DNA from: Sphingobium cupriresistens | GTDB taxonomy: Bacteria; Pseudomonadota; Alphaproteobacteria; Sphingomonadales; Sphingomonadaceae | NCBI RefSeq assembly: GCF_004152865.1 | Contig: NZ_SEOO01000032.1 | Coordinates: 1-36,914 of the forward strand | DNA length: 36,914 nt | Reading direction: 5' to 3' | Part shown: one piece after another, positions 8,914-17,514 of the stretch | How positions within the stretch are numbered: position 1 is the stretch's first letter | Layout of the letters: every line of letters starts with the position of its first letter | Notes under the pieces: model-generated | Told to the model about the DNA's origin: nothing | Seen by the model: only the letters and a program-made list of their open reading frames with translations | The model's database searches: none | Program-made: the position numbers and the translations under genes

Positions 8914-9350
8914 TGATCAGCTCCTTTCACCAGCGGGTCTCCCCCTCCCCTTTTTCAGAGCGCCAAAGATCGCACATGGGCAGCATTGAGGATGGTGGAA
9001 TGTCGGAACGCCAGGCTCTTGGGCGAAAAAGGCGCTCAACCATCGAACCACGCTCCTCAATTCATGTCGTGCGTGCAAGGATCAGGCGTTTCCCCACGGT
9101 GAGTCGCAAGACATCGATTTGCGCGTCTTGGGCCTGCGCGATTCGGACGAGGTTCGTGATTGGGATCGCTGGTGGCTGCGGTCTTCTTTGGATAGGGGCT
9201 CGCGGAAATCTATACGCCGCGCCGCATGGCATTTGTGAGTATTGCCTGCCGTGTGTAGATTTTTGGGGTTATTTCGGCTGCTGGACGCGTCCTGAAAGAC
9301 TCAGCCGTTCTCGGGTCTGTACCGGCTCGTTGACCCGCAATGGCACCAAT
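8914..9350. other. Intergenic region between primase-like gene and parA promoter
   Basis: The frame that runs upstream from parA through this stretch has no ribosome site and no recognisable protein, so it is treated as non-coding. The stretch contains the primase leader with its GA-rich block (8938-8954). It also has an inverted repeat CGGGTC (9312-9317)/GACCCG (9332-9337) just before the parA -35 box. Nothing else stands out. Confidence 0.45.
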
Positions 9351-9379
9351 TTGACTAACCACCCTCAATTTGGCATAGT
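9351..9379 (+). promoter_or_regulatory. parAB promoter
   Basis: TTGACT at 9351-9356 and CATAGT at 9374-9379 are separated by 17 bases, a strong sigma-70-like pair, giving a leader of about 70 bases before parA. The -10 lies inside TTTGGCA (9369-9375), which is repeated in inverse as TGCCAAA at 9424-9430. ParA or ParB autoregulation at this site is plausible. Confidence 0.6.
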
Positions 9380-9455
9380 TGTCCCGAATTATGGTCATTT
9401 CAGGGTCCGTTTTCACGAACCCCTGCCAAATATTGCTGAGAAGGGGGACATCACG

Positions 9456-10652
9456 ATGCTTTCGGGTCAGATTCTCGACGCGATGATCACCTCGTGCGAG
9501 AATGCCAAAAGCGTGCTTCGCCAGGCGGCGATCGACCCCTCCGACCGGAAGACCTTGAACATCTCCATGGGCGCTACGGTCGCCGCGGAATTTCTCGGCC
9601 GCACGCCTGAGGCGTTGTCCAAAGCGGAAGCGCGCGGGCGGCTTCCCGCGCCCAAGACGGCGGCCAATGGACGCCGTTTCTATACCGTTGAGGACCTGAT
9701 CGCGATTCGCGAGGCCCTGGGTATCAAAATGGGCAAATTGCCCGAGGAACGGGCGGTCGTGCTCGCCACGCAGAACTTCAAGGGCGGGGTCAGCAAGACC
9801 ACGACCGCCAAGCATCTTGCGGATTATCTCGGTCTGCGCGGATACCGCGTCCTAGTGGTCGACTGCGATCCGCAGGCCTCCATGAGCGTGATGTTCGACG
9901 TCAATCTCGAAGCGCTGGTCGACGAAACGCACACGCTATCAAACTTCCTGTCGCCGCGCATCGACGAGGCCGATTCGCTCCGCAAGACGATCCAGAGGAC
10001 CTGCTGGCCGAATATCGACATCTGCCCGGCGAACCTCGGATTGCAGGATACCGAGTGGGAGTTGACGGCGACGATCGAGGAGGGTCCGACGGCCATCGCC
10101 GGGGCTTTCCGGATGCTGCGGATCGGGCTGGAAGAGGTTCGCTACGACTATGACGTCGTCATTCTCGATCCGCCCCCGGCAATGGGGTTCCTCGGCGTCA
10201 ACACGCTGACCGCGGCTGATGGCTTGTTGATTCCCGTTCCCGCGAGGCAGCTCGACTATCTGTCGACCATTCATTTCATGCAGACCTGCCGTGAGGCCAT
10301 GGAACTGGTGTCGAAGTTCGATTCTTCGATCGACTACGGGTTCATCCGGATCGTCTGCACCATGTTCCAGCCCAGTCGCACCAATGAAGCGCAGATGTTG
10401 CAGGTCATGGAAAAGACCTATGCCGGGCAGATGCTCTCGACACCGATCCTCCTCTCCGAAGAGGTCAAGAACGCCGGGCTCTCAATGTCGTCGATCTACG
10501 AGATAAACAAGCCCTATGGCTCGCACCAGACCTACACGCGTTGTCGGGACAACCTGAACATGGTGTTCCGGGAGATTGAGAAGGATATCTGCAAGCAGTG
10601 GCCGTCCCGGATGGCGCAGCTTGGCACCGATCGGCTGACGGAGGCGGCATGA
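9456..10652 (+). CDS. parA: ParA, plasmid partition ATPase (398 aa)
   Basis: The protein has an N-terminal helix-turn-helix-like segment (about residues 45-75, SMGATVAAEFLGRTPEALSK). A Walker-type ATPase follows, with a deviant Walker A KGGVSKTTTAKH near residue 109, VVDCDPQAS near 135 and DVVILDPPP near 236. The length and N-terminal DNA-binding extension fit type Ia ParA proteins, which move plasmid copies and repress their own promoter. The ATG at 9456 is chosen because AAGGGGGACATCACG gives a strong ribosome site. The frame is open far upstream but lacks family sequence there. The stop overlaps the parB start (ATGA), so the two are translated together. Confidence 0.93.
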   Translation: MLSGQILDAMITSCENAKSVLRQAAIDPSDRKTLNISMGATVAAEFLGRTPEALSKAEARGRLPAPKTAANGRRFYTVEDLIAIREALGIKMGKLPEERAVVLATQNFKGGVSKTTTAKHLADYLGLRGYRVLVVDCDPQASMSVMFDVNLEALVDETHTLSNFLSPRIDEADSLRKTIQRTCWPNIDICPANLGLQDTEWELTATIEEGPTAIAGAFRMLRIGLEEVRYDYDVVILDPPPAMGFLGVNTLTAADGLLIPVPARQLDYLSTIHFMQTCREAMELVSKFDSSIDYGFIRIVCTMFQPSRTNEAQMLQVMEKTYAGQMLSTPILLSEEVKNAGLSMSSIYEINKPYGSHQTYTRCRDNLNMVFREIEKDICKQWPSRMAQLGTDRLTEAA

Positions 10653-11716
10653 GCAGCGCGGGCGGCAAGCGACGGAGTCTCCTGACAAACGCCATCGAGA
10701 GCATCGGCACGACGCCGGTGCCAACCCCGATTGCGAAAGACGATGGCCAGGACCTCGCGGTCCAGGAATTGCCGGGCGAGGAGCCCGCTGCCCCGTCCTT
10801 CTTGGAGCGGCGCGGCATCGCGTTCGATGAGATCGCCCGCACCGTCAAACGGCCCACGATTCGCCTGAAGCCCTCGGAATGCTCGATCTGGCGCGGCAAC
10901 GCGCGCGATTACGCGGCGCTCAGCTACGATCGTTGTTCCTCGTTGATCGAATCCATTCGGGAAGAAGGCACGAACCGCGAGCCGGTGGTCGTTCGCCGGA
11001 CTCCCAATAGCGATCGGCCCTACGAGCTCATCGTCGGAACGAGGCGCCATTTCTGCGTGTCCTGGCTCCACGCCAACAACCACTCGGAAATCGAGTTGGT
11101 GGCGCGGATCGAAACGCTCGACGACGAAGGTGCCTTCCGGCTAGCGGACCTTGAAAACCGCGAACGGGAGGATGTCACCGATCTCGAACGCGCGCGCAAC
11201 TACCGTCATGCCGTCGATGCCTATTATGGCGGTGTCCGGACGCAGATGGCTGACCGGCTCGCGATCCCCAAGCAGAACCTTCACAACCTCCTGCAGCTCT
11301 CGGAGCTCCCGGACGAAGTCGTTTCCGCCTTTGCTGATCCAGGCGATATCAAGGTTCGTCACGGCATGCGCCTGGCGCCTCTGCTGAAGGACGAGCGGCA
11401 TCGCGATGGCATCGTTGCAGCGGCGATCGAGATCGCGGCTGAGCAGGCCGCCTTGCGTAATGCCGGTGCCGACCGGATCGAAGGCAGCAAAGTGTGCGAA
11501 CGCCTTGCCGGCGCAGCGCAGCCGACCAAGGCGCAACCGGCTCGCAGGGCAAAGGCGGCTCTGACGATGGCCGGCGGTGCGCAGATCGGGCAGATCCTCG
11601 TCGACACCAGGGCCAAGGGGATTACGGTCAATATCAATCCGCGCGGCGCGGCCTCGATCGATGAGATCCTCGAGACCCTGCGGCCGGTTTTGGAAGCTGC
11701 GAAATTCACTCGGTGA
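10649..11716 (+). CDS. parB: ParB, plasmid partition DNA-binding protein (355 aa)
   Basis: The ParB/Spo0J N-terminal domain spans about residues 70-170. It includes SLIESIREEGTNREPVVVRR, GTRRHF, and the DLENREREDVTDLERARNY segment typical of the second conserved box. A central helix-turn-helix follows (MADRLAIPKQNLHNLLQLSEL). ParB binds a parS centromere and stimulates ParA. The ATG at 10649 overlaps the parA stop. A clear parS was not found by eye; the inverted repeats around 9312-9430 and the GTAAAAC palindromes near repA are candidates. Its C-terminus is Ala-rich and ends 83 bases before the repA start. Confidence 0.92.
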   Translation: MSSAGGKRRSLLTNAIESIGTTPVPTPIAKDDGQDLAVQELPGEEPAAPSFLERRGIAFDEIARTVKRPTIRLKPSECSIWRGNARDYAALSYDRCSSLIESIREEGTNREPVVVRRTPNSDRPYELIVGTRRHFCVSWLHANNHSEIELVARIETLDDEGAFRLADLENREREDVTDLERARNYRHAVDAYYGGVRTQMADRLAIPKQNLHNLLQLSELPDEVVSAFADPGDIKVRHGMRLAPLLKDERHRDGIVAAAIEIAAEQAALRNAGADRIEGSKVCERLAGAAQPTKAQPARRAKAALTMAGGAQIGQILVDTRAKGITVNINPRGAASIDEILETLRPVLEAAKFTR

Positions 11717-11743
11717 CGACGGACGGATTTAGGGATTATATTT

Positions 11744-11784
11744 GTAAAACAATCAGTTAGATGAGAGTAAAACGTGTTTTACTC
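11744..11784. promoter_or_regulatory. GTAAAAC operator cluster in the repA leader
   Basis: A half-site GTAAAAC at 11744-11750 is followed by the perfect 9+2+9 inverted repeat GAGTAAAACGTGTTTTACTC at 11765-11784. The palindrome ends 15 bases before the repA ATG, so a protein bound there would block translation-proximal transcription. A related palindrome occurs at 13741-13756 next to the iterons. RepA or ParB is the likely ligand. Confidence 0.6.
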
Positions 11785-11799
11785 CGCCCAGGACATGCG

Positions 11800-12918
11800 A
11801 TGCCAAAGAACGCCCGCGAAGACGGTCAGGTCGACCTCTTTCTTCCTCAGCTCACGACGCTGCCCCTCCGGGACCAGCGCGAGACGATGGAGCGGCCGTT
11901 CTTCTCTCTGTCCAAGCGCAAGCGCCTGAAGCCGATCGATTATGTAAGCCCCGACCGGAAGATCACCGTGCATGTCACGGCGAACTCGGAGTATGGGCTG
12001 GCGACGATCTACGATCTCGACATTCTCATCTACTGCGCGTCGGTGCTCATCGAACACAAGCGCCGCGGAACGAACGACATTCCCCAGACCCTGCATGTCG
12101 TGCCCTATGACATGCTCCGGACGCTTAAGCGCGAAGTTGGCGGGCGCGCCTATGATCTCCTCGGCAATGCGCTCGACAGGCTGCAGTCGACGACCGTCAA
12201 GACGAACATCCGCTCGGGAGACTCGGTCGAAACGACATTCTCCTGGATCGATAGCTATAGCCAGCTGAAGGATCGCACGGGCAATATCCGCGGCATGCGG
12301 ATCACCCTCGCCAAATGGTTCTATGACGGCGTGCTCATGGAGGGCGGCGTCCTCGCGATCGATCCTGCGTATTTCTCGCTAACGGGCGGACGCGAGCGGT
12401 GGCTCTATCGGGTTGCCAGGAAGCATGCCGGCGGCGCTGGTTCCGATGGATTTGCCATTTCCATGCCCACCTTGTTCGAGAAATCCGGCGCTGAAGGCGA
12501 CTACCGTCGGTTCAAGTTCGAGATGACCAAGATCGTGAAAGAGGATTCCCTACCCGGTTATTCGCTCGAGCTGGAATCGCGGGATGACGCTGAACCCTTC
12601 CTGCGCATGGTCCGCCGAGACCTGTCCCAGGAGGCAGTAGGAACCCCCTCCCCTGCCCCGGTCCCCGCGCCAGCTTCCAAAACCGTGTTGAGCAAAGCTT
12701 CGGCCGACGAACGGGAGATCGTCTTCCCTGACGGTCATATTGCGCACACACCGTTCGGCGCGATCGCTCGCGCCAACCTACCGAGCCCGCAGCGAGACTA
12801 CGGCCTGGTGGCCAGCGACTTTCGTGCGTTCCTGCGTCAACGCGAGATCGCCTACAACGCCAAGAACATCACCCAGATATTCGCGACGTTCTGCTCCAAG
12901 CAGCGCCCTGCCCTCTAG
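11800..12918 (+). CDS. repA: RepA, plasmid replication initiator of the RPA family (372 aa)
   Basis: The sequence from PFFSLSKRKRLKPIDY through the region ending RRFKFEMTKIVKEDSLPGYSL resembles the RPA (PF10134-type) initiators of alphaproteobacterial plasmids. Recognisable pieces are ILIYCASVLIEH, TTVKTNIR with FSWIDSY, and the KWFYDGVL helix. A Pro/Ala-rich linker near residue 285 leads to a short C-terminal domain. RepA binds origin iterons and opens the DNA. The ATG at 11800 is preferred over 11761 because AGGACATGCG precedes it, while 11761 lies inside the operator. The ten iterons directly downstream support the assignment. Confidence 0.9.
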   Translation: MPKNAREDGQVDLFLPQLTTLPLRDQRETMERPFFSLSKRKRLKPIDYVSPDRKITVHVTANSEYGLATIYDLDILIYCASVLIEHKRRGTNDIPQTLHVVPYDMLRTLKREVGGRAYDLLGNALDRLQSTTVKTNIRSGDSVETTFSWIDSYSQLKDRTGNIRGMRITLAKWFYDGVLMEGGVLAIDPAYFSLTGGRERWLYRVARKHAGGAGSDGFAISMPTLFEKSGAEGDYRRFKFEMTKIVKEDSLPGYSLELESRDDAEPFLRMVRRDLSQEAVGTPSPAPVPAPASKTVLSKASADEREIVFPDGHIAHTPFGAIARANLPSPQRDYGLVASDFRAFLRQREIAYNAKNITQIFATFCSKQRPAL

Positions 12919-12954
12919 GTCAACAGCCGCAGACCGTGGAACTGCCCGACCGAC

Positions 12955-13885
12955 CGTTCCTGTAGTACCGCGTCAAACCCGCCGGCATCGCGGCTGACCA
13001 ATCACCCTGCCCGGCGGCCCACCCTCACCTGCGGATTCTCCGCCCGATCCGTACGCCGTGATCGCAATAGGGTCCTCGCAATGGCGACGGTCAGTGAGAC
13101 GTCCAGCGCCCGGCACTCAGAAATCTGAAAGCAGAACAGCACAACAGAGCGCGACCGCAAGATATCGGTATATTGGGAACGCGCGCCAGACGCCTGCAAG
13201 ACGCGCCGAGGCCGGATCAGGCTGCACGACGTCAATGTTCAGGCTCGCCCGACGGTCACGGGAGCCACGCCGAGCGGGCGGGTAGGGGGCCTCTCCATGT
13301 TGACCAACAGATGCGCAAGGCCCTGAGCGCAAGGCCGTTCCTGAAATACCGTGAGAATGCCCCACACTGGCGGAGCCGGCGCCCAACTCCGTTGCGGGGC
13401 CACTGGAATAGCCGTTCCCCAAGTACCGTGTACGGCCCGATGAATTCGGTCCAAAGGCCAGGAGGGCGCCCGAACGGCCGGACGAAGTCGCTGCCGGCAC
13501 GCACCTATGAGCCAGTCTCGCGCCATCGATTTAACCAAACGGCGATGTCCTACAGCGGCGAAGCACCCCAGAGGGCACCTCGGCGTTCCTGAAATACCGT
13601 GGCGAGTCGCTATTGCGAATCTGGGGTCGCCGAATCGATCCGTAAGCCGCTAACCCGCGGACGCAACCGCCCGCCAAATGAGGCAATCTGAAATAGCCTG
13701 AACGCTGGAAAAGACCCTGTTTTCCGGTATATAGGTCCCGGTAAAACGCATTTTACTCACAGGACAGCACGAGCCGAGGCACGGTATTTCAGGAACGCAG
13801 CACGGTACTTTGGGAACCGAATCACGGTTCAATGGGAACGGATAGCTAGGTACTTCGGGAACGGCCGAACGGTATTTTAGGAACG
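12955..13885. repeat. Iteron array, probable replication origin (oriV)
   Basis: Ten copies of an 18-bp element with consensus CACGGTAYTTYRGGAACG were found. Five lie head to tail at 13780, 13801, 13823, 13846 and 13868, spaced 21-23 bases (two helical turns). A sixth plus-strand copy is at 13164. Four inverted copies are at 12955, 13336, 13413 and 13584. Three copies are identical (13336, 13584, 13780). No gene is supported here; the reading frames present are unlike their neighbours. The stretch directly follows repA, and a more AT-rich segment (about 13715-13760) stands beside the dense cluster. This is the usual layout of an iteron-controlled origin. Confidence 0.85.
13741..13756. promoter_or_regulatory. 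GTAAAAC palindrome beside the iterons
   Basis: GTAAAACGCATTTTAC is an imperfect palindrome sharing GTAAAAC and TTTTACTC with the operator before repA at 11765-11784. An upstream GTTTT at 13719 makes a further partial inverted copy. Sharing a site between the repA leader and the origin suggests one protein senses both. Confidence 0.5.
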
Positions 13886-14101
13886 GGGCAATGCGCGCGA
13901 CTCGTGATGAATCCGTGAGTCGCAGGCAAGCCGTCCACAGGCTAACTTTTGAACCTTAGAGTCTAAACGAAGTAACGCCGCCTGCGGCGCTTCCTCTCTT
14001 TGAAAGAGATTCAAGAGGGAAGGGGAAACGAACTCGGAAGGCTGCAACACAAGCGAGAGCATCATAGCAAGGCCGGTGGTGACGAATTCCAACGATGGTA
14101 G
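13886..14101. other. Non-coding region downstream of the iterons with short hairpins
   Basis: No gene is supported. Two compact dyads occur: CGCCGC/GCGGCG at 13976-13989 and the 15-base palindrome TCTCTTTGAAAGAGA at 13995-14009. A GA-rich block at 14015-14034 resembles the leader motif of the helicase and ParB-like genes. That may mean a related gene once started downstream. Confidence 0.35.
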
Positions 14102-14691
14102 CGCCAGCCTGAAGAGTGTTTCGATTCGTGGCTTGACCGGATCGCGCGGCGCCACGACACCTCGCGCAGAACCTTGTTCCGCTATTTCGATTTCGATACC
14201 GATCCGGAAGATTATGATCCGGCGCGCGGCAAGCTCGACCTGCCGACGTGGCATCATGCGGCCATCGACGAACTCGTTACCGGGCTGGGATGGGCAGTGA
14301 ATATCGGCAGCGCTGCGGTGATGGACGGTTTTTCCGCGTGGCCCGCGCATTGGTTGTTGCCACCCGCCCTGCGCCACTATGGGTGCGCATGCTGCTGGTC
14401 CGGCATGCTAGCCGAAGGGCGGTCGCTTCATATCGCAAGGAATGAATATCGAGCGCCAACTTGTGGTGTCACGAGCATCAATTGCCCTTGTCGGTGATGC
14501 CGGCATCCGATGGGTCTCGCCGCGATGACAGGCTTGCGACGTCGCTGGCACGCCTCGATAAGGCCGCGCGCGACTTGGCGCGTGCGGTGCGCCCGACGGG
14601 GCGGTCCGATCGGTCGCCATGCGGCGCGCGATTACGGACATGGCTTGTTCGGCTTCATAGGCAGCTCATTGGTGCAAAATTGGGTGGATGA
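14102..14691 (+). pseudogene. tniQ: Decayed tniQ fragment (Tn7/Tn5053-type transposition protein)
   Basis: Immediately after a TAG at 14099-14101 the frame reads RQPEECFDSWLDRIARRHD, the usual start of TniQ after a few lost residues. It continues to LPPALRHYGCACCW near 14400. Near 14460 the match jumps to another frame (WCHEHQLPLSVMPA), consistent with a single-base indel, and then stops at 14691. So the gene lacks its start, has a frameshift and is cut short compared with TniQ proteins of about 400 residues or more. TniQ guides target choice in Tn7- and Tn5053-like elements. No tniA or tniB accompanies it, so the element is a remnant. Confidence 0.6.
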
Positions 14692-14835
14692 CGGTCGGCG
14701 TGGCGCGCTCGGCATGTAAATTTGCCCTGAGAAGCCCGTACAGCGCGATTTGAGGCCCTTGCTATAGTCGTGCCTGGCTCAGTGTCGTTTTGGCGCTGTA
14801 AGGGGCATTTGCGGGGACGCGATTTTCGCCGGATT

Positions 14836-16044
14836 TCAGCTTTCGCCGTCCGATCGATCGTCTCGATCGTCGTAGCGCGCCAGCAGGGCGTCGATCTGCG
14901 CGAGCGCGGCATCATAGTCCTCGAGCGCCTCACTCGAAAAGTGGCCCGGTTCATCGGTCAGCGCGGATGGCGCAAGGGGCGCCCGAGTGTGCGTAACCGA
15001 ATAGAGCTTGACCCCCGACAGGGTTTCGATGGTCAGGTCGCCTGCCTGCGACAGGGCGGCAAGCATGGTCCGCACCCCGAGGCGGGTGGCGCCCAGCACG
15101 GCTTCGATCTGGGACGAACGCAGCGGGCCAAAGCCGGAGAGGAGGCCGTAGAGTTGCGGGGCACGTGAACTCGCGCGCTTCCCGCTATAACGATCGGCGA
15201 GGTCTCTGCATATGTCGCGGGCCTCAACCAGAAGGCTGTTGAGGTGATTCAGGGCATCGCGCAGCGCTTCGGACTGAACGATGGCGGCATGTGCCGGTTT
15301 TTCGTCGACGTCGGCCGCGCGCACCGTATCGAGCCGGATCAGGCCGTTCAGCGGCAGTACCGCACTCAATGCGCCGGTGGCTCGCAGATGGGCGGCAAAG
15401 GCGTATTCGACCGCCCAGCGCGGCGAGGGCGGCCGCGCCCGCTCAATCGCCACTTGTCGCCCACCGAGCGTGATCGGCTCGATTGCACGCTCGGCGGGGG
15501 CAAAGCGCGGACTTTGGCCGATGGCGCGGTGGAGGGCGGCCAGGGCCGCAAAGGGGAGGGGGGCCGGCTCCAGATCTGCCACCAGCGCCGCGGCCTCGTC
15601 GATGGCGGCCAGCGCGGCTTCGACGGCCGGATGGTTGTCGAGGTCCCGCAGGGCCAGACAGGCTTTTTCAAATCCACGTGCCGCGTCCGCCAGCGGCGCC
15701 CAGCTGCTGCGGGTCATCTCGGCGAGCAGGGTGGTCACCAGAGCGCGGGGGGCGAGGGCGAACTGGAGCGGTTCGTCGGAAAGTGGTACAAGCCCCGCGA
15801 ACCAGGCATGGAAGCGAGCGTCGGTGAACGCATGCCCTTCCTGCCGCAGCGCCGAGATCAGCGTCTCGCGAATGAGACGCGCAGCGAGGATGGGATATAT
15901 GTCGGGCGGACACCACGTGAGGGCGGCATCAAGCTGACCGAGGGCGCGGGCCGCGTGCACCTGGGTTGCGCACAGCGCCTCGATATCCGCGGGGGAGGGC
16001 GGTTCATCGGGTCCGTAACACGGAAAGGCCAGCGGTGAGGTCAT
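14836..16044 (-). CDS. Winged-helix protein of unknown function (402 aa), possibly DUF1612/HTH_13-like
   Basis: I do not recognise a specific family with certainty. The N-terminal two thirds are helical and Ala/Leu-rich. The C-terminal part (about residues 300-355) reads as a winged helix-turn-helix: LYGLLSGFGPLRSSQIEAVL, then LGVRTMLAALSQAG and a beta wing VKLYSVT. The layout resembles rhizobial RHE_PE00001-type proteins with DUF1612 plus HTH_13, but the match is by eye only. The ATG at 16044 has a modest GGGG site. It is divergent from the tyrosine recombinase and has a promoter overlapped by an inverted repeat, as expected for an autoregulated repressor controlling the recombinase. That role is an inference. 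Confidence 0.55.
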   Translation of the reverse strand: MTSPLAFPCYGPDEPPSPADIEALCATQVHAARALGQLDAALTWCPPDIYPILAARLIRETLISALRQEGHAFTDARFHAWFAGLVPLSDEPLQFALAPRALVTTLLAEMTRSSWAPLADAARGFEKACLALRDLDNHPAVEAALAAIDEAAALVADLEPAPLPFAALAALHRAIGQSPRFAPAERAIEPITLGGRQVAIERARPPSPRWAVEYAFAAHLRATGALSAVLPLNGLIRLDTVRAADVDEKPAHAAIVQSEALRDALNHLNSLLVEARDICRDLADRYSGKRASSRAPQLYGLLSGFGPLRSSQIEAVLGATRLGVRTMLAALSQAGDLTIETLSGVKLYSVTHTRAPLAPSALTDEPGHFSSEALEDYDAALAQIDALLARYDDRDDRSDGES

Positions 16045-16076
16045 AAAACCCCGTCAAATCAATGCGCTCTCAGATA

Positions 16077-16105
16077 TGTATAGCAAGCAAGCAATAACTA
16101 TACAA
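16077..16105 (-). promoter_or_regulatory. Promoter of the winged-helix gene with overlapping inverted repeat
   Basis: On the minus strand TTGTAT (16105-16100) and TATACA (16082-16077) are 17 bases apart. The same bases form an inverted repeat, TGTATAG at 16077-16083 and CTATACA at 16098-16104, so a dimeric regulator would cover both promoter boxes. Confidence 0.55.
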
Positions 16106-16134
16106 CCAGTCGGATGCTTTCGGATATTAACCCT

Positions 16135-16152
16135 TGATAATTGCAGTTATCA
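16135..16152. promoter_or_regulatory. Inverted repeat upstream of the recombinase gene
   Basis: TGATAA-TTGCAG-TTATCA is an 18-base inverted repeat 50 bases before the recombinase start, in the AT-rich divergent spacer. It is a candidate operator for recombinase control. Confidence 0.4.
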
Positions 16153-16201
16153 TATATGCGGAATTGACGCCGTTCTATAAGGTGCGGTACAGCCAGCGCC
16201 G

Positions 16202-17434
16202 ATGAATGACGCAGCGCACCTCGACGACAACGCCCGGATTGCGGGGGAAACGGAGCCAGCGCCACCAGCGGCTGCCGACGATCTCTCGTGGGCAGTTGTA
16301 CAAATGCGCGCGGGCGCGCGTATCGTCGTCAACGAAGGCCTGCTCGCCGCCTATCAGGCCGCTTCGTCACCGCACAGCATCCGTGCGCTCAAATCCGACC
16401 TCGAGGCGTTCGACCGCTGGTGCCGACGCCACAGCCGCATCGCGCTGCCGGCAACGCCCGAGACGGTGGCGGACTATCTCGACGCGCGGGCAGGGCAGGG
16501 GGGCAAGCCGGCCTCGCTCGGCCGTTACAAGGCGTCGATCGCCAAGATCCACCAGCTGCTCGAGCTGAAGGATCCGACCCCGGCGTCGCTGGTGAAGCTG
16601 CGCCTGCAGGCGATCCGTCGGCGGCTCGGCACGGCGCAGACCCAGGCGCGGCCGCTGCGGTTCAAGGGACAGGTAGCCAACGTCGAGCGCGACGAGCCGC
16701 GCGGGCTGAATGTGCGGGCGTTACTCGAAAGCTGCGCGGAGGATCTGCCGGGCCTGCGTGATCGCGCTCTGCTCTCTGCCGGCTATGACACCGGGCTACG
16801 TGCCTCGGAGCTGGTTGCGATCGAGGTCGATCACATTATCGAGGCGATCGATCCCGACGCGCGTTTGCTCAGCATCCCGCGCAGCAAGGGCGACCAGGAA
16901 GGGGAGGGGGCCACGGCCTACCTCAGTCCGCGGACGGTGCGGGCGATCGCGGCCTGGGTGGAGGCGGCCGGGATCGAGGCGGGGCCGGTGTTTCGGCGTG
17001 TGAACGTGCGGCGCTATAAAGCGCGAGCGGCTGTGCGTGGTCGGCGGATCGACAGCATCTCCGGGCGGGAGGCGTGGGATTTGCGCAAGACGCTGTCGAA
17101 ACGGGCTGTGCCGGCGCGAGTGGAGTATGATGTGGGGGAGGGGGCTCTCCACCCCGCGTCGGTCGGGCCGATCTACCGATCGATGATCCAGCGGGCATTC
17201 GATGCTGCCGCGCTCACCGATTTGACGACGGATGATCTGGCGCGCCTGCTCAAAGGCGTTAGCGCGCATTCCACACGCGTGGGGCTCAATCAGGACCTGT
17301 TCGCGAGTGGCGAGGATCTTGCCGGCATCATGGACGCGCTGCGGTGGAAATCGCCTAGAATGCCGCTTGCCTATAATCGTAATCTTGCAGCGGAGCACGG
17401 GGCTGCTGGACGGCTCATGGCGAAGATTGGCTAG
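16202..17434 (+). CDS. Tyrosine recombinase/integrase (410 aa)
   Basis: A SAM-like core-binding N-domain (about residues 55-125, with SPHSIRALKSDLEAFDRWCRR) precedes the catalytic domain. Catalytic residues visible are R200 (TGLRASEL), a likely Lys near 226 (IPRSKGDQEG), H356 and R359 (HSTRVG) and the nucleophile Y391 (PLAYNRNL). The usual second His is W382 in LRWKSPRMP, a change tolerated in some family members. Such enzymes resolve plasmid multimers or integrate mobile elements. The ATG at 16202 lies close to a run of alternative frames, and the start is only moderately certain. It faces away from the winged-helix gene, which may control it. Confidence 0.88.
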   Translation: MNDAAHLDDNARIAGETEPAPPAAADDLSWAVVQMRAGARIVVNEGLLAAYQAASSPHSIRALKSDLEAFDRWCRRHSRIALPATPETVADYLDARAGQGGKPASLGRYKASIAKIHQLLELKDPTPASLVKLRLQAIRRRLGTAQTQARPLRFKGQVANVERDEPRGLNVRALLESCAEDLPGLRDRALLSAGYDTGLRASELVAIEVDHIIEAIDPDARLLSIPRSKGDQEGEGATAYLSPRTVRAIAAWVEAAGIEAGPVFRRVNVRRYKARAAVRGRRIDSISGREAWDLRKTLSKRAVPARVEYDVGEGALHPASVGPIYRSMIQRAFDAAALTDLTTDDLARLLKGVSAHSTRVGLNQDLFASGEDLAGIMDALRWKSPRMPLAYNRNLAAEHGAAGRLMAKIG

Positions 17435-17514
17435 GTCTGGTCGTTTGTCTCAAGTATTCGGCCATACCCGCGCCAGACACGCGAGCTTGTCGGCCGCGGG
17501 GCTCAGCGGCGTTT

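Noticed and set aside
13058..13592. Several overlapping open frames downstream of repA
   Set aside because: Arg/Pro/Ser-rich frames on both strands with no ribosome sites or family sequence, overlapping the iterons.
12955..13885. Repeat cluster as a CRISPR array
   Set aside because: Units are 18 bases at 21-23-base spacing, variable, in both orientations and next to repA, so they are iterons rather than CRISPR repeats.
16796..17398. 200-codon minus-strand open frame
   Set aside because: It is antisense to the catalytic domain of the tyrosine recombinase.
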